5,021 bases of DNA from JAKITW01 sp041598875. GTDB lineage: Bacteria; Desulfobacterota; Desulfobulbia; Desulfobulbales; BM004. The translations under genes were made by a program, and so were the position numbers. The stretch spans positions 1 to 5,021 of the forward strand of contig JBFHXP010000166.1 in the NCBI GenBank assembly GCA_041598875.1, written 5' to 3'. Numbering within the stretch: position 1 is the stretch's first letter; every line of letters begins with the position of its first letter. Of this stretch, positions 3,837 to 5,021 are shown one piece after another. The notes below the pieces were generated by a model. That model was not told the DNA's origin, did not search any database, and saw only the letters and a program-made list of their open reading frames with translations.

Positions 3837-5021
3837 ATGACCCATCACCTCATTATCGGCAATGGCGTGGCAGGAACCACCGCAGCGGAAAACATCCGGA
3901 AGCATGCCGGCAAAGACCCCATAACCATACTTTCCTCGGAACACATACCATTCTATTACCGTATCCGGCTCAATGATCTGATTGCCGGGACCATTGACGA
4001 AAAATCAATCATTGCCCGCAAGGACTCCTGGTACCGGGAAAAGGATATCACCCTGAAACTTTCCACCAGAGTCACGGGCGTTGATGTGAAGTCCAGCGCG
4101 GTCCACACTGGTGACACCGGTGTGATCCCCTACGATCGCCTGCTCATTGCCACGGGCAGTCATCCCTTTGTGCCCCCGATTCCAGGAGCACAACTGCCCA
4201 CGGTACATACCCTGCACACCTTTGCCGATGCCCTGGCAATCAAGGGGAAAGGCGGCAAGGCAAAAAATATCGTCATAATCGGCGGCGGCCTCCTGGGCCT
4301 GGAAACGGCGGCAAGCATGCGCACCTTTGGAGGCGCCATAACGGTGGTTGAATTCCTGCCGCGACTGTTACCCCGTCAGCTGGATGCCTCCGGTGGCAAA
4401 CGTCTTGAGAAGATGCTGGGTGGCCTGCTGGGAGTCACCTTCAAGATCGGCACCGGGGTCGCTGAGATCAGGAAGAACACCGTCCTTCTTGACAGCGGCG
4501 AATCGCTGCCAGCCGATCTGGTAATCATCTCCGCCGGAGTACGCCCGGATCTCTCCCTTGCCCGTGCGTTACATCTTGACTGTGACAGGGGAATCATTGT
4601 TGACGACCACATGCAGACCAGCAGCCCGAACATCTATGCCGCTGGCGACGTGGCCCAATTCGAGAAAACCGTTTACGGCATCTGGCCCGCGGCCCAGGAA
4701 CAGGGCAGGAGCGCAGGAGAAAACATGGCCGGTGTCACGGCAACGTATGCCGGGACAACCATGGCCAACATCCTCAAAGTGGCTGGCGTGGCCTTGGCCT
4801 CGGCAGGGGAAATCGATGTCGATGGGCAGCATGAGGTACTGGTGGATGAGGACAAGCAGGTCTACCGCAAACTGGTTTTCAGGGGAAACCACCTGATCGG
4901 CTGCATTCTTCTGGGAGATACCACCGGTTATCCCGCCGCCCTCCGGGCAATTACCCAAAAGGAAGAGATACCGTCACCGGAAATTTTTCGAGATAAACTC
5001 CGGGCCGACCGAGGGAAGTCA
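3837..5021 (+). CDS. NADH:rubredoxin oxidoreductase-like FAD protein, 3' end outside window
   Basis: This is a pyridine nucleotide-disulfide oxidoreductase-fold flavoprotein. The 395 residues read to the edge show the FAD Rossmann motif GNGVAG (8-13), PFYYRIRLNDLIAG (38-51), LLIATGSHP (102-110), the NAD motif GGGLLG (149-154) with E172 at the end of the second strand (a sign of NADH over NADPH), DLVIISAGVRPD (227-238) and the second FAD motif NIYAAGDVA (265-273). There is no redox-active CxxxxC near residue 40, so it is not a disulfide reductase. Overall layout and length (family about 380-420) fit NADH:rubredoxin reductase, and the adjacent rubredoxin supports this. An NirB-like or other NADH oxidase of the same fold is the alternative. 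The ATG at 3837 is the only start after an in-frame TAA at 3804; a weak GGGG precedes it. No stop occurs before the edge, so a few residues or an extra domain may be missing. Confidence 0.85.
   Translation, partial: MTHHLIIGNGVAGTTAAENIRKHAGKDPITILSSEHIPFYYRIRLNDLIAGTIDEKSIIARKDSWYREKDITLKLSTRVTGVDVKSSAVHTGDTGVIPYDRLLIATGSHPFVPPIPGAQLPTVHTLHTFADALAIKGKGGKAKNIVIIGGGLLGLETAASMRTFGGAITVVEFLPRLLPRQLDASGGKRLEKMLGGLLGVTFKIGTGVAEIRKNTVLLDSGESLPADLVIISAGVRPDLSLARALHLDCDRGIIVDDHMQTSSPNIYAAGDVAQFEKTVYGIWPAAQEQGRSAGENMAGVTATYAGTTMANILKVAGVALASAGEIDVDGQHEVLVDEDKQVYRKLVFRGNHLIGCILLGDTTGYPAALRAITQKEEIPSPEIFRDKLRADRGKS

Noticed and set aside
4005..4958. Minus-strand frames of 60-129 residues inside the flavoprotein gene
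   Set aside because: They are antisense shadows of a gene with clear FAD and NAD motifs; GC-rich codon use produces such frames routinely.
1..5021. A novel defence, toxin-antitoxin or mobile system
   Set aside because: Every sizeable gene belongs to a well-known housekeeping or redox family. No transposase, integrase, nuclease, toxin or reverse transcriptase motifs were found on either strand.

Overview
The window looks like chromosome of an anaerobic bacterium, most likely a sulfate-reducer-type deltaproteobacterium (Desulfobacterota). This is inferred from moderately high GC, from a rubredoxin next to an NADH:rubredoxin-oxidoreductase-like flavoprotein, and from AT-poor genes separated by repeat-bearing spacers. 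The assignment is not proven by the sequence.

Minus strand, read right to left: tadA (tRNA adenosine deaminase, 2828-3328), tRNA-Ser(CGA) (2728-2821), tRNA-Ser(GGA) (2430-2515), the small bacterial SRP RNA (ffs, 2312-2413) and dnaX (DNA polymerase III tau/gamma, 305-2203). A similar order (tadA, SRP RNA, dnaX, then ybaB and recR) is known from Bacillus subtilis. The genes that would follow dnaX lie to the left of the window. Spacing is very tight at tadA/tRNA (6 nt) and tRNA/SRP RNA (16 nt), which implies RNase processing of joint transcripts. The SRP RNA ends in its own GC-rich closing helix followed by seven U, so it probably terminates itself before dnaX.

The left edge (1-304) has no convincing gene. 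It holds six copies of a 16-bp unit at a 23-25-bp period (51-188), followed by a strongly pyrimidine/purine-asymmetric degenerate repeat (about 207-300) that abuts the dnaX stop codon.

Plus strand, right part: rubredoxin (3530-3688) and a flavoprotein of the NADH:rubredoxin oxidoreductase type (3837 to the window end, no stop reached). Together they would pass electrons from NADH to rubredoxin, which in anaerobes feeds oxygen- and peroxide-reducing enzymes. A hairpin lies between them. The 201-bp tadA/rubredoxin divergent spacer carries possible back-to-back promoters sharing one -10 region, plus two identical 8-bp palindromes 14 bp apart.

I do not see a wholly new system. The best leads are the divergent promoter with paired palindromes, a possible frameshift site in dnaX, the tandem repeat array, a short upstream ORF before tadA, and an altered zinc motif in TadA.
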